Source: Forficula auricularia
Lineage: Eukaryota > Arthropoda > Insecta > Dermaptera > Forficulidae
Length of the DNA: 64,000 bases
Assembly (NCBI GenBank): GCA_024734495.1
Contig: JALMQS010000089.1
Location: 2,615,445-2,679,444 of the forward strand
Reading direction: 5' to 3'
The translations under genes were made by a program, and so were the position numbers. A model generated the notes under the pieces. The model ran no database searches. It had not been told where the DNA came from and worked only from the letters and a program-made list of their open reading frames with translations. This document shows positions 22,713-33,441 of the stretch, piece after piece; within the stretch, counting starts at the first letter, position 1, and the number at the start of each line of letters is the position of its first letter.

Positions 22713-22893
22713 AAAAGATGTGATTCATTTGGCTATTATCCAGCATCATTTCGTGATTGGCCCGCATGACACTTTTTATATCAAACACTGATATGGATCA
22801 CCAAATGAATTTGAAATCTGAGATGTTATATATTCAATCTCCCAGTCCAGAGCGCCTGATCTGTTATCACCTGTGTTAGGTGTTTGCCATTAA

Positions 22894-24002
22894 GGGCCAG
22901 TTTCATAAAAAAAAACTAATCCTCGGCTTACTCAACTCTAGGTTGAGAGTTACCCTGGAGTTCCAAACAATATTAATTTCATAAAACAAAATAGAATCGA
23001 GTTAGCTCAACCTGAGTCAAGGCTAGGAAAATAGGTTGGCAACGGCCAAATTCCCTACATTTTAGTTATTTTTTAGAAAAAAATACAATTACGTTTAGAT
23101 TTTTTTTTTGTTTTGTATTCATTAAATAAATGAATGTCTTGTATTCTTTTATTATTTAAAAACAATCAAATTTTTTTATTTAATCATATAAAAATAAAGT
23201 GGTAAAAAGTAAATAAATAGATACAACAAAACTGAGACAAATCATGTAATTTTAAAAATTTGAAATGTATAGAATAAGTGAATATTAAATTTTAGAAATA
23301 ATATGGACCAATCTTGAATTAAGAGTAAATGAACTCCCAATTTCACAATAGAAGAGGAGAAACAGTCTTGTTTTTCTAGTTAATAAATATAAAGATGTGT
23401 TAGAATCTAAGCGTTCAGATTCCGATGCTAATTTAAAGAATAAAAAAATTCGGGATGATTTTGGCATCAGAATTTAATGCTGACTCCAATCGTTTCCGAT
23501 CTAATTTTATTCTACGAAATAAATATAAAAATTTAACTATTTTATTAGAAATATCTGCTTTCTTCGATTTTAGTTAGAAATTTTTTTAATTTAATTTATT
23601 AGATATTTACTTTTAAAAAATATACCTATAAAATATAATGAATTCTTTTGTTTTATTCTAATTCCGTGTTAACATAAATTAAAATTCTATATACATGTAT
23701 ATAGGTATATTTGGCTATATTTAATATTATATAAAAATAATAATAATAATATTATAAAAATAAATAATATAACGATTTGTTTTGAATTCTTTTGATTTGA
23801 AACTCTAACCTATAAAATGTTTTTCTAATGTAAATAAACACAGGGTTATCCCCAGGATAAAGGTTAACTCATCAAGCTCGGAGAGTTAAAGATAGAGGGG
23901 TTAAGTCTGCATCACCCTATGTTTTTTTATGAAACATATTTCGAGATCTAACCCCAGGGTCTTCCCTAGCATAGGATTATCTTAGTTTTATGAAACTGGC
24001 CC
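22894..24002 (+). mobile_element. PIF/Harbinger-type transposon, internally deleted
   Basis: Terminal inverted repeats GGGCCAGTTTCATAA / TTATGAAACTGGCCC are flanked by the trinucleotide TAA on both sides (22891-22893 and 24003-24005), the 3-bp TWA-type duplication expected of PIF/Harbinger. The interior keeps a broken Myb/SANT-like reading frame, the second protein these elements encode. The DDE transposase is not visible. Confidence 0.8.
23300..23515 (+). pseudogene. Myb/SANT-like DNA-binding domain remnant
   Basis: Plus-strand translation contains FLVNKYKDVLESKRSDSDAN followed by LKNKKIRDDF and, after a frameshift, FNADSNRF. This resembles the Myb/SANT-like (regulatory protein zeste type) domain that accompanies Harbinger transposases: a lysine-rich KYK..E.K first helix and a later FN..S. 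motif. Stops (for example TAG near 23350) and frameshifts make it non-functional. Confidence 0.6.
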
Positions 24003-24009
24003 TAAGTTT

Positions 24010-24870
24010 CACATCTCAAAACTCGGTGACTCCTAATTTACAGCCTTTTTTTTAATTCAATTAAATTAAAACTTCTTCACAACTAACTTGATAAGTACAC
24101 TGATTTAAAAAAAAATCGTTAGTAGTTAGAAAAAACACAAAAAACCTGTCTTTTAAACTTCAGCTCATTTTATATTACAACCTTTTTGATAGCATATTAC
24201 AATTCCATTTTATTCTTGAGTCCTGAAACGAAATATTCTCAAATCGAGTTATTATTATTTTTTTTTTGTTTTAACCTCGTTTATTCCTCATTATGTTATT
24301 TTTTCATCTATCTTAAATCTGCCTACCCAATGTAACGTTTCTCTGCTTATCAGTGAATGACTCAGAATCTATTCAAAGATATGGATCATAATGAGAATAA
24401 CTTTATCGAATTACTGTCCCCTATTTTAATATGATATAATTTGATCAATCTGATATGTAAAGAAACTAATAGGAGGGTTGTGTGTGTTTGTGTGTATTTC
24501 CAATGTGGCTGTTTCACTAGAGAACCTGCTTGATAATGACTAAACTAGAATGGTCCACATTTCTAGGGGGAATAAGAATTGAGAAAATGCTGGAGTATTA
24601 AAAATATCGGCCCTCGAGTCCCTGAGGTGTTGTTTGGGTTCCCTCTGGAATTGAGTGGAAATGAGGCCTCAGGGGGGGTTCCGGATGATTTCGAGCTTGA
24701 GCTTCTTCGTCTCCCTTGCGAGTGCCCAAAACATTAGCTGATTAAACAAATGATGCTCCGCATACATTTAAATAATTCAATTATATGGCACTGATGGGAA
24801 TTCATTATATTATTATTAAAAAACACACAATGTTGGTTTTTGTAATTTCCTATTTATAACAGCTAGATGG
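24010..24870. other. Mostly unique DNA with a GC-richer island
   Basis: About 24600-24740 is GC-richer and unique in the window (ATGAGGCCTCAGGGGGGGTT). No frame with flanking splice sites was found, so a conserved non-coding element is more likely than an exon. Confidence 0.4.
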
Positions 24871-24873
24871 CAG

Positions 24874-24920
24874 GCCGAGCGTAATTCGACGGGGGAGGGG
24901 AAATATTCTGTACGCTCGGC
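24874..24920. other. Perfect 10-bp inverted repeat hairpin
   Basis: GCCGAGCGTA (24874-24883) and TACGCTCGGC (24911-24920) are exact reverse complements around a 27-nt loop. GC-rich for its surroundings. Function unknown. Confidence 0.5.
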
Positions 24921-25070
24921 GAGCTGAGTCTAAGTTTACTTTAAAATCGACTGGTGTGGTCACCTCACGACTTTCATATTCTCACTTATTTGAAATCATC
25001 TCGACACTCCTAATTTACACCCCCTTCCGTTATTTCAATCGGATAAAAATTTATACACGAATAATATCAT

Positions 25071-26147
25071 AGTACCTGGAGCCACCGAGCGATGCACGGT
25101 AACCCCTGACCCCCCCCTTCCGAAACCACACACCTCGCCCCCACCAATGCACCCCCACCCCACCCCACCCCAACCGCGCCTCCCACGACCGGATCCCCCA
25201 CAACTGCACCCCACCTCCTGCATCTCCCACATCACACCCCACCCCGTACCCAGTTTTTGCATTTCAAGCTTTCTAATAGTCCACATATATATTATGTGTA
25301 TATTTGTTTACTCGTACACCAATTTTCCCACATTCGTTCATATTGATAAACATTATAAAAAATAAATAGGAAAAAAATAATCGTATAGGATCTGAAATAA
25401 AAACATAAAATTAAATAACACTTGTTTCCAAGTTAAATAAAAAAAAGCCACTTGAACCAATTTATTTGTAAACAAACCTGTTTTGTTATGATTTAGACAC
25501 CTGTTAATTAAAAACAAACAAAATTTTTTTTTTTTTTTATAAATTTTATTAAACCAATTATTTTACATTAATTAATGTATACATTGTATTTTAGCTTCGA
25601 TTCCGGAGATTACTTCTCCACCATCGAGTGTCCTTATTCATCTTTAGTCCTTGTTTTTAATAAGAGGAAAAATCTAATTAGATAAAATAAACTCTTTTCC
25701 GATAATTATTTCAATTCCATTATTGCCCAATCAAGTCGATTGGTCTCTCTCATATCCCATTCTCTCAGATTCATACATCCAAACAAAAAATTCCTAATTT
25801 TAATATAATATATTAATATTTGCTATAACCTATTAGTGGGTTTTAAAATTAAAAAACCAATTAAAAATAAAACATAATTGAAAAAAATGTAAACAAACTT
25901 TTTTATTGAGATTTTCATCTGTCAATAATTACTTTAATTAAGAAAAGATCAATTAAGATTAAATTTGTCGAGGTCCAGACCTAGCCAGATCGCTTTCTCA
26001 TCCTCAAAACTTGTTAATAGAATTTGTTTCATCAAAATCGGTAAAGCCGTTTTCAAAATAGAACAATGATACAAATATATATATATATATAATTATATAT
26101 ATATATATAAATATACAAACAATTTTTGCTCGTTTAATAAGAGTAGA
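25071..26147 (-). mobile_element. Helitron-like element, reverse copy
   Basis: Reverse copy of 11507-12653 with the same 5' end (TCTACTCTTATTAAACGAGC on the minus strand, after an A) and the same G-rich 3' region (25085-25245). It lacks the SINE at 11836-12176 but carries another SINE at 25526-25787. Confidence 0.6.
25526..25787 (-). mobile_element. S1 poly-A SINE, reverse copy
   Basis: Ends (minus strand) in AATTGGTTTAATAAAATTTA plus poly-A and begins near GAGAGACCAATCGACTTGAT. Flanks CAAACAAAATT (left) and CAAACAAAAAATT (right) look like the target duplication. The other Helitron-like copy shows the empty site. Confidence 0.75.
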
Positions 26148-26605
26148 TAACACTTGATATGTACAACACTTTTTAATGATATAGATTATAAATGTGAAAG
26201 TAAAAATGTCACTAAAATGATTTACTTTATTGAGAGTAGCAGAGTTGATGATTTATAATGGAAAATTAATGAGGTTGCCCTCTGCGTGATTTGATCCAAA
26301 TAAATACATATAGTTGAAGTATTATTCATCAAACCAAAGCATTCACAATTGTCAATTTTTTTTTTTTGTCTCTCAGGTGCTGATGAAGGTTCAAAAAAAC
26401 ATTTTATTCGAACTACTATAAATTTAATTCTCTAATTCAATTCCACTTCTTATTTCACATCTAGTAAACAAAAATTTCGAAACACCTCAAAAAAACTTTC
26501 CAACTATTATTTTATAAATTCTACAAAAGTATCAACTCCGGTTTTTTGTTAAATCAGGACTCGTTATAAGCGGATTTGATTGTACCTATATATATTTGTT
26601 ATATA

Positions 26606-27791
26606 CAGGGTGGTCGAAAAATAGAGGTCACGGATTTAAAGGTGGGTAATGCATCTCAAAACAATAAAAAAAAGTTCATATGAATATATATATATCTCCG
26701 GGAATTTCTAGTTTCAGACCTATAGCGATTTTAATATTTTATTTCTGTCATACTACAACTCATACTTTTAACATTACAATAAAATCATAGTGGCCATCTA
26801 CAAGGGAGAACAGTCAATTATAATCAACAACAATGAAAAACAATTGAAGATAATCTTTTGTTTTTCCTTATTTGTCATAATTATTGGTATTATTTGTTAC
26901 AAACACAATTTTATCATAAATAATTTCACTTTTTCCGAATTAGCCGATATGTATTTAATGTTCGGTCGTGCTCACGGTGATTCGGCAGAAGATAGACGTT
27001 TGTACGAGGAGAATTTTCCAAATCGAAGGATATCAAATAGAAGATTCTTCGGGTCAATTGATTGTCGCCTAAGAGAATTTGGGAACTTTACGATTCATTT
27101 AGGAAGACCTAGAAGAGTTTTAACACTCCAGATGGAAACAGATATTTTCAATAGCGATGAATTTCGAACGTATTTGTTAGTCCATGAGACGAAGATTAGA
27201 GTATTGTAATGAAGTTCAAGGTAGACATTTTGAACATTTTATATAATTTATAATTGGCTGTTTTCCATTGTACACGACCATCACTATGATTTTATTTAAT
27301 GTTAAAAGTATGAGTTGTACTATGACAGAAATAAAATATTAAAACCATTATAGGTCTGAAACTAGGCATGTCTGACAGCTGACCCCCTGGGAATTTGTCT
27401 ACGGGATCAAGGGGATCAGTGGATCTCCTAAAGAAAGAAATTTTACCGTTACTTTACCCAAAAATAACTTTATTTTATTACCTTTTGAAACCAAACTCAA
27501 CCATTATAACTACAAACAAAAATTTGAAATCTTTTTTTTCATTCAGTATTCAATACAACCAGCTATAAACTGCTTAAAAATGGGTTAAATTGCACCATTT
27601 TGCTTCAAAATTTTCTGGAGGAGGGCCCCAGACCCACCGGTGGGCCTACATCAATTTCCAAGATAATTCCCCTGTTCTAAAATCGTTCCGTCGTGCTTGT
27701 TATCGGACATATGTATATATAATCTTTTTTTATTGTTTTGAGATATGTTATCCACCTTTAAATCCGTGATCTATATTTTTGGAACACCCTG
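26606..27791 (+). mobile_element. DUF4817-type DNA transposon, non-autonomous, long TIRs
   Basis: Ends CAGGGTGGTCGAAAAATA and (reverse) CAGGGTGTTCCAAAAATA, flanked by TA. Inverted repeats extend about 190 bp: outer part to CACGGATTTAAAGGTGG, inner part around CTAGTTTCAGACCTATA. The right arm holds an extra segment of roughly 330 bp (about 27368-27715) absent from the left arm. Encodes one short reading frame; no transposase catalytic core is present. Confidence 0.8.
26790..27209 (+). CDS. DUF4817 helix-turn-helix fragment of a transposase
   Basis: 139 codons. Residues from about 47 read FTFSELADMYLMFGRAHGDS, then EENFPNRRISNRRFFG and RLREFGNF, which matches the pattern of the DUF4817 domain found at the N-terminus of IS630/Tc1-like transposases in insects (E-[YL]-A-D-M, YG, A.R.Y.E.FPNRR, F...RL.E.G.F). 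The first 46 residues are hydrophobic and AT-driven and may not be real coding sequence. No DDE/D catalytic residues. Possibly a decayed or truncated transposase. Confidence 0.65.
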   Translation: MAIYKGEQSIIINNNEKQLKIIFCFSLFVIIIGIICYKHNFIINNFTFSELADMYLMFGRAHGDSAEDRRLYEENFPNRRISNRRFFGSIDCRLREFGNFTIHLGRPRRVLTLQMETDIFNSDEFRTYLLVHETKIRVL

Positions 27792-27799
27792 TATATATA

Positions 27800-28450
27800 T
27801 GATTATTTTCAGCAGAGGATAACCTCATTGATTTCTCTTTATACTCTTCTGAGTAAAACAAAATCTTTTCAATTAATACATTTTAAAATAAGAATTTTTT
27901 GATAGAACCATTCATAGTCTATTAAAACGCCTTTGTCAAAAAATAATACTTGATTAATATGTTTAAATTTTTCTCCGTTACCCTGTTGGAATTTACTTTG
28001 CACTTTATATAACCCCCCTCCCCCCTCCCGCCGTCACTGCATCATTGTTTAGTAATTACTGTGCAGCCACTCGCTAATGTAACTTTTTCGTTGTAGTTCA
28101 TGACCCTAGGTAAGTGTTTTCGCTCGCTAAAAGGAAAGATCCCGTGGTTAGGGGCAGAGGGGAGGGCTGAATCACCCTCACACACACACACCCTCACTAT
28201 TGATGTCCATATACACTAACACGCTTGCCTTTACCGGGCTAACAACCAACTAGTAGTAGCCTGAATGCATTTCGTATTGGGTTGTTATATTAATAAAAAT
28301 AAAAATAAATATAATAATATTAGAAGGCTTTAATAAGAACCATAGTTATGCATTGTTAAATATAAATCTCACCCAAAACATTCTGTGAAAAAACACTGTA
28401 CTCAACCAACTCCAAACCATTATAATATCTAAAATTGTTTCATGATGAAA
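27800..28450. other. Partly unique DNA around a possible alternative promoter
   Basis: 28000-28270 is not repeated elsewhere in the window, contains a TATA-like TTTATATAA at 28003-28011, poly-C tracts and CA repeats. The rest is AT-rich. Confidence 0.4.
28097..28109 (+). other. Possible alternative first coding exon end (ATGACCCTAG | GTAAGT)
   Basis: ATGACCCTAG precedes a perfect donor GTAAGT. If ATG is the start, the exon leaves in phase 1 and joins exon C in frame (MTLG then GQFNEG..). A TATA-like box lies about 95 bp upstream. The ATG context (TTC ATG) is weak. Alternatively TTGTAG at 28091-28096 is an acceptor and this is a 13-nt microexon. Speculative. Confidence 0.25.
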
Positions 28451-28459
28451 AAAACAAAA

Positions 28460-29650
28460 ACAATAAACTGATGTGGCCATCCACATGACTTTAACATACT
28501 CCTGGCCCCTCTTTTATATGTAATATCTAAGAAAATCATTTTCAATCATTTAAGGAGGGGGGGAGGGTCAAAAAAATGAAAATCTAGCCCCATTGACCAA
28601 ACTCAACCAAATATTGTATACATACTCAATGGGCTCTGAGAAGTCTATAAGTGCAAAGATTAACTGATTATGTATACAAAATTTGGTTGACTTTGGACTA
28701 GATTTTAATTTTTTGATCCCCCCCCAACATTGGCCACAGGAAACTATAATAATCTCCCGAATAAAAATAAATTGATTGGATTTTTTCTCCTTCTTGAAAA
28801 TTAATTAAAAAAATAAATAAATATACTGATGTGGCCATCCACATGACTTTACCATATTATGGTACACCTGGCTCCTCTCTTATATTTAATTTTGAATTAA
28901 AATAATTTATAATTATTTACGAAAGAAACCATAAGACTATTTTATTAGAAATATCAGTTTTCTTCGATTTTTTGAAAATATTTTTACCCCCACCCCCTCA
29001 CCTTTTTTTGGTCACTGTCAATTTCACATAGTGAGTCATTTTCATAAGGTTATATAGGGTGCATATTGGAAATTTCGTACGAATCGATTAAACGATCTAC
29101 AACTTATATTGATAGATTTATTATTTGTACCCCTCCCCAATTTTGGCTCCCGTAAAAAAATAATAACTATCTTTTTTATTATAAGTTCATTTTATAGTAT
29201 ATTCCTAGTCAATGGTTTGACTCATATACCTCAGAGTATTATAGTGCTTAAATATTTAATAACGAGTCCTTGTCAGTTTACTACAATTTTACTGTAACAA
29301 TAAATAATATATTTCGTTTTTCTTATTTTTTTTATTATAGTTTGAAAATCTTATAATATTAATTTTTTACCACTCCCCCTCCCCCCCTTAATTTTTTGTT
29401 TGATTTCAACCAGTGCATCTACAAAATTTTGATAACGCATGCACATACTAACGTATTAACAGACATTTTGACAAAATAATTAATATCTCAAAAAATATAA
29501 TTTTTTCTATGTGCACTTATTAAAGCTTTTTTGTAGAGTAAAAATGGCATGGTTTTGCTCAATTTTTCTAATCAAAATAGTTTCAGCCGTTTTTGAGATA
29601 TTTTGAAAAAAATAACCTTTTTCATGCACGATTACAATAATTGACCTGTA
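28460..29650 (+). repeat. R1 dispersed repeats, two adjacent copies
   Basis: The R1 5' signature 'gatgtggccatccacatgac' occurs at about 28468 and again at about 28828; the second copy runs to 'gcacgattacaataattgacc' and is nearly full length (about 820 bp). Module M copies lie at 28600-28730. Confidence 0.75.
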
Positions 29651-30490
29651 TACAAAATTTCTAGAGAGCGTACCAAATCTTGAAAATCTGTTAATTTTTT
29701 CCTCTATTCTTGATTTGTATTAGATATTAGCTGCTATTTTTTTTTTTTTTTGTTTTAATTTTGAGCTCGAACGTTTGGAGAATTAAAATTAACAAAAGAA
29801 CATTTTGTTTTTATTTAAAATATATCTATTTATACGGAACTGAAGTCCCGGAATGGTGGCGGGTATGAGGGTACGTTTTCCGAAATACATTTGAATCCAG
29901 AAATAATAATAATAATCGTAAAATTCTCTCCTTCCCTTTCATCTATTTTGCATACAGACGATATAGATATTGCTATTGCTATTTCGGAAATTCGGAAATT
30001 CAATACAATATCATTGTCATCCGTTTTGGGGTTGTCTTTTCTGCGGTTCGCCCCCCCCCCCCTCCCTTCTAAATTTAAATCTAACCACTCACCCTACTAC
30101 TTCCTATATATCTATATATGTATTTCTATTTGGAATTTTTAATACATTTAGCACAATCTGCTGGCCATATTGACCAACCTAACCAGATTATAATGATTGT
30201 ATTTTTTTTTATTTGTTTTTGTTTATTTATGGAAATTGCACCCTTTTGTTTTTTCCTCTATTATTTAACAAAAATAAAAAGCCTCGCTTATATATATTTA
30301 GAGGTAGAAAGAAAAATGTACTCCAAAGCATGTGTTCATGCATTGGTATTGAAAATGATGAATAATAATATTTTTTATTCAGAGATATATCTATATGGAT
30401 TAAATGTTTGTGTACAGGAGCAGAAGCTAGAAAGCTGAAACTTGGTGTGTTTAGGGTAAATACAGTCGAATCCCGAAAAAAAAAAAACGT
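29650..30490. other. AT-rich DNA with a unique patch, no gene
   Basis: 29820-30110 is partly unique and includes a poly-C run at 30051-30063. Open frames are short and lack domain signals. Confidence 0.4.
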
Positions 30491-30499
30491 TTATTTAAA

Positions 30500-30545
30500 A
30501 TCCAAACGTTTCGGGAGAATTTCCCTCTTTACCAATGAAATTTTA
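30500..30545 (-). repeat. 'CCAAACGTTTCGGGAGAA' repeat, family e
   Basis: Minus strand carries CCCGAAACGTTTGG with a GGGA..TCCC helix, reminiscent of the second half of a hammerhead, but no CTGATGA. Further copies at 35383-35425 and 38818-38858. Confidence 0.4.
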
Positions 30546-30559
30546 AGAATCATAAAAAT

Positions 30560-31140
30560 AAGCTGACGTGTTCTGATTTGGCCATCCACATGTTGTATGG
30601 TAAAATACAACCTGGCACCTCACTTATATTTAATTTTTAATAAAATTATTTATAATCATGTAGGGGAGGAGGTTAGTTTTTGCATTTTTAGACTTCTGGG
30701 GTCCCACTGATTATATATACAAAATTTGGTTGAGTGTGCTAAAATCGCCTAGATTTTTAATTTTTAACCCCCCCTCAACCACCCTTAATTTTGGGTCGAT
30801 ATGCACTAAAATCTAATCAGCTCTTAATCTCAATAGACGTAAACTACCTGTGAAATTTGGTTTCGATATTCACACTAGAGCTAGCTCGTCCACAAAAATT
30901 TGGTAACGCACAGACTAACTAACAGAGTAACAGAATAACAGACTAACTAACAGACATTTTGACAAAACAATTATTATCTCGAAAAATATAATTTTTTCGA
31001 TGTTCACTTATTAAAGATTTTTTGTAGAGCGAAATGCCATGATTTCGCACAATTTTTTTAATTAAAATAGTTTCAGTCGTTTTTGAGATATTTCGAAAAA
31101 AAGATGGAAAAAAACACTTTTTTCATGCACGATGGTAAAG
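30560..31140 (+). repeat. R1 dispersed repeat, near full length
   Basis: Starts AGCTGACGTGTTCTGAT, includes module M at 30660-30780 and ends at 'catgcacgatggtaaagta'. Confidence 0.75.
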
Positions 31141-31229
31141 TAATAAATTAACGAGGTTATCCTCCGCAAGTTAATCGTTTATGTGCCTAGCTTTTATAGA
31201 GTTGTACAAAATTTTATTTAGTTCTCACA

Positions 31230-31545
31230 AACCAAGATTAGTTGAGGTAGAGAGAGGTCATACCATCCCTTTTGACTGACCTTAATAACTTAGGGCAAAT
31301 GCCGGGGTGGCCAATGCGTCGTTTGCTACTGGTATCGGTTTTTCGCGCGAAATTTTTAAATTACTTTTTGTCCTTCGATGGAAATTTATGTTTATGTTAT
31401 TTGTTAATGAGCATAGATTTCTATTTTTTTCTTACAATATTATGTGTTAAATTTTTGTAGTTAGTTTGTATTGATGTTTGGAGGACCTAGCCCCTAAGCA
31501 GTTCGAGAAAAAATATTTATTTATTTATTTATTTATTTATTTCTC
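31230..31545 (+). mobile_element. Retroelement 3' end with (ATTT)n tail
   Basis: A unique segment ends 'cctaagcagttcgag' followed by an ATTT tetranucleotide run at about 31513-31541. A simple-repeat tail of this kind marks the 3' end of a LINE or SINE, but I cannot assign the family. Confidence 0.35.
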
Positions 31546-31582
31546 TGATTAATTTTATTAAGAGTTATTATCCACATACCTG

Positions 31583-31690
31583 AGAACGATCGCAGAATAT
31601 TTCGATCGAAAGGTCATAGTTTTATTGAATTATTTATTTGTTTACAATAAATAATTATAATTAAGTAATTATGTGTGATTTTAATAAAAT
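31583..31690 (+). repeat. Ribozyme-like terminal repeat, family d, decayed
   Basis: Shares GAGAACGATCGCAGAAT and GTCATAGTTTTATTGAAT with 12807-12905 but the middle reads ATTTCGATCGAAAGGTC, so GAAAC is lost. A solo, inactive copy. Confidence 0.55.
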
Positions 31691-32308
31691 TTCAAATCTT
31701 CTCATTTGTAAAATTTTGCGGTCTAGTGATTCTAAATTTGAATACATAGCCAAAAAAAGAAAAAAAAATTGATTCCTTCACGGATCTAGTAGTTGACAAC
31801 CTGATTTTCTTAAAATTCATAGTCTATTTCAAAATTGGCAATTTGAACTATTATTTTAATTATTTTTAAAGTTTTGAGTTTTATTGTGGGCAAGTTATTT
31901 AGAAATAAAAAATCTCGGACTTATAAGCAAAAATCTTTAAATATAATTATATACAGGTAGCCTTCCTATAGCACGGTATCTTAGAACACGATTTTGCTCT
32001 AACACAATAAAAAAATTGCGAAAACCTGTACTTCTACAGCACTAGAAGAAATTTGATTTATTTTAAATTTTCATTCTTTTTTTGTAACTTAGGTATAATT
32101 ATAATTTGTTCTCCCCAAAAGTGTTTAAACTATCCAGCCCAGGATATACATATCATCAGAGAAATTATCAATAGTTCAGATACCATTGAAGAAAATGTCG
32201 ATAAAAAGTGAATGAATTAATCATTTATCTCTTCTTGACCTTTATACTATATATGTTTGTCTAGATTAATTTGTAACAACGCTTAGAGAAATTTCTCTAA
32301 AAAAATTA

Positions 32309-32384
32309 CCCTCTTGTCAAGAATCGAACCGACGAACTCTTGAACTATGGTCATCAGCTCTAACTACTAGACCAATGTCACATT
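32309..32384 (-). other. tRNA-like module of element F
   Basis: On the minus strand a box A-like TGGTCTAGTAG is followed by a box B-like GGTTCGATTC 40-50 nt later. Same structure as 61962-62035. Not a functional tRNA: the acceptor pairing is weak. Confidence 0.5.
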
Positions 32385-32817
32385 AATATTTATATCTTGA
32401 TTTCTTTTACTAAAACTATATATTTTTGATTTAGACTTTGTGTCTAGATAATATTGTATTCATTTGAACTCGAATGAAAATGAAAAAACACCAATAGATT
32501 TTAAATTAAGAAACATTAAATATATATTAATTAACGAGGCAAATTTGAAATATAATTCTCAGCTAGGATTTTAAACTGATGGCTCCAATCGATTTTCATT
32601 AACCAGGCAAATTTGAAATATATATATTCGAATTTTGAAATGAAAGACTCCAATTCATTTTAAATTAAGAAACATTAAATATATTGATAATTGCCCCCCC
32701 CCCCCTCGCCACTCAAAAATTAAAGATGCGAAACTTTTAAGAGACGATGTATTTTCGGTAGTTTACGGTTATACATTTGGAGTGTGGTTTTTTAAGAGGA
32801 ATAACATTTTTGGACCG

Positions 32818-32898
32818 AGACGCTGCCCGCCAGGGCACCAGCCCGGAGGGCTGAGCTTCGAGGCCGTGCCGAAGGCACGCACGAAAAGCTCGTTAGTA
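32818..32898. other. Cluster of three perfect GC-rich hairpins
   Basis: In order: TGCCC-GCCA-GGGCA, CAGCCC-GGA-GGGCTG and CGTGCC-GAA-GGCACG, within 65 bp, in a strongly AT-rich setting. All three hairpins are kept in the inverted copy at 61108-61190, where some loop bases differ. Function unknown. Confidence 0.7.
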
Positions 32899-32954
32899 AA
32901 TAGTAATAGTCCATATGTATTTGGACCGGAAAGTAGCAAATCAAAAAATTATCA

Positions 32955-33004
32955 TCGATATACGCGACGTTTCGCCAATTTTATTTCGGCTTCATCAGCC
33001 GTCT
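32955..33004 (-). ncRNA. Hammerhead-like motif, family a
   Basis: Minus strand: ACGG, CTGATGA, AGCC..GGC helix II with an 11-nt loop, GAAAC, GTC, GCGT. The core CTGATGA and GAAA are intact. Helix I can pair GCGT with ACGG apart from the position next to the core. Type I topology with a two-pair helix III, as in Penelope-like elements, where dimers are thought to be active. Confidence 0.6.
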
Positions 33005-33355
33005 AAAAACACAAAAAAACGAGAGTTTTAGAGAAATTACAAAAATTTAATCATTTTTTTTCTTTCTTTTCTGACTAAATCATCAAATGATATTACACAT
33101 AACATACCTAAATGATTATAATTAATTGTAAGATATAATAGATAGGCACAAATTTCTGATTATTTAATTTATTTATAAGAAAGATTCAAATGACTGGATT
33201 ATTATAACATTATCCTTTCCCGTCAAAATTCCTCCAAACATACTTGATTAAATAAATATTAATATTTTGTTGTTGTTAGGGAGTAACTAGATTATTTATT
33301 TATTTAACTCATAATAATTTATTTAATATAATAATGTTGATATTTCTATTTTCAG

Positions 33356-33441
33356 GAGGACAATTCAACGAGGGGGCCAATCATTCAGTGGATCACTTTC
33401 TGCCCCTATGGACTGACGATATCACAGCGCTAAGCAGCAAG
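33356..33441 (+). CDS. Candidate internal exon C of an unrecognised gene
   Basis: Acceptor TATTTCTATTTTCAG, donor CAAG then GTAAGC. 86 nt. The only fully open frame enters in phase 1 and leaves in phase 0 and encodes (G)GQFNEGANHSVDHFLPLW then TDDITALSSK, with a possible N-glycosylation site (NHS). That phase fits exon A and the possible first exon at 28109 but not exon B; entry from B gives TGA at 33414-33416. No domain recognised. It sits between two inverted transposon ends. Confidence 0.55.

Larger units (their letters stand above)
32200..32905 (-). mobile_element. Element F, copy 1 (inverted copy at 61-62 kb)
   Basis: Homologous in reverse to 61105-62105. Order on the minus strand: GC hairpin cluster, a TCCTCTTAAAAAACCAC stretch, poly-G, repeats of CAAATTTGCCTGGTTAAT, then a tRNA-like module. 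This copy lacks a segment of about 350 bp present in the other. Confidence 0.7.

Noticed and set aside
30500..30545. Hammerhead ribozyme in the family e repeats (also 35383 and 38818)
   Set aside because: The GAAAC half and a strong helix II are present, but nothing matching CTGATGA precedes it in any of the three copies.
32782..33006. 74-codon frame across the GC hairpin cluster
   Set aside because: The frame is open because of the hairpins and is not conserved in the second copy; a structural role is more likely than coding.
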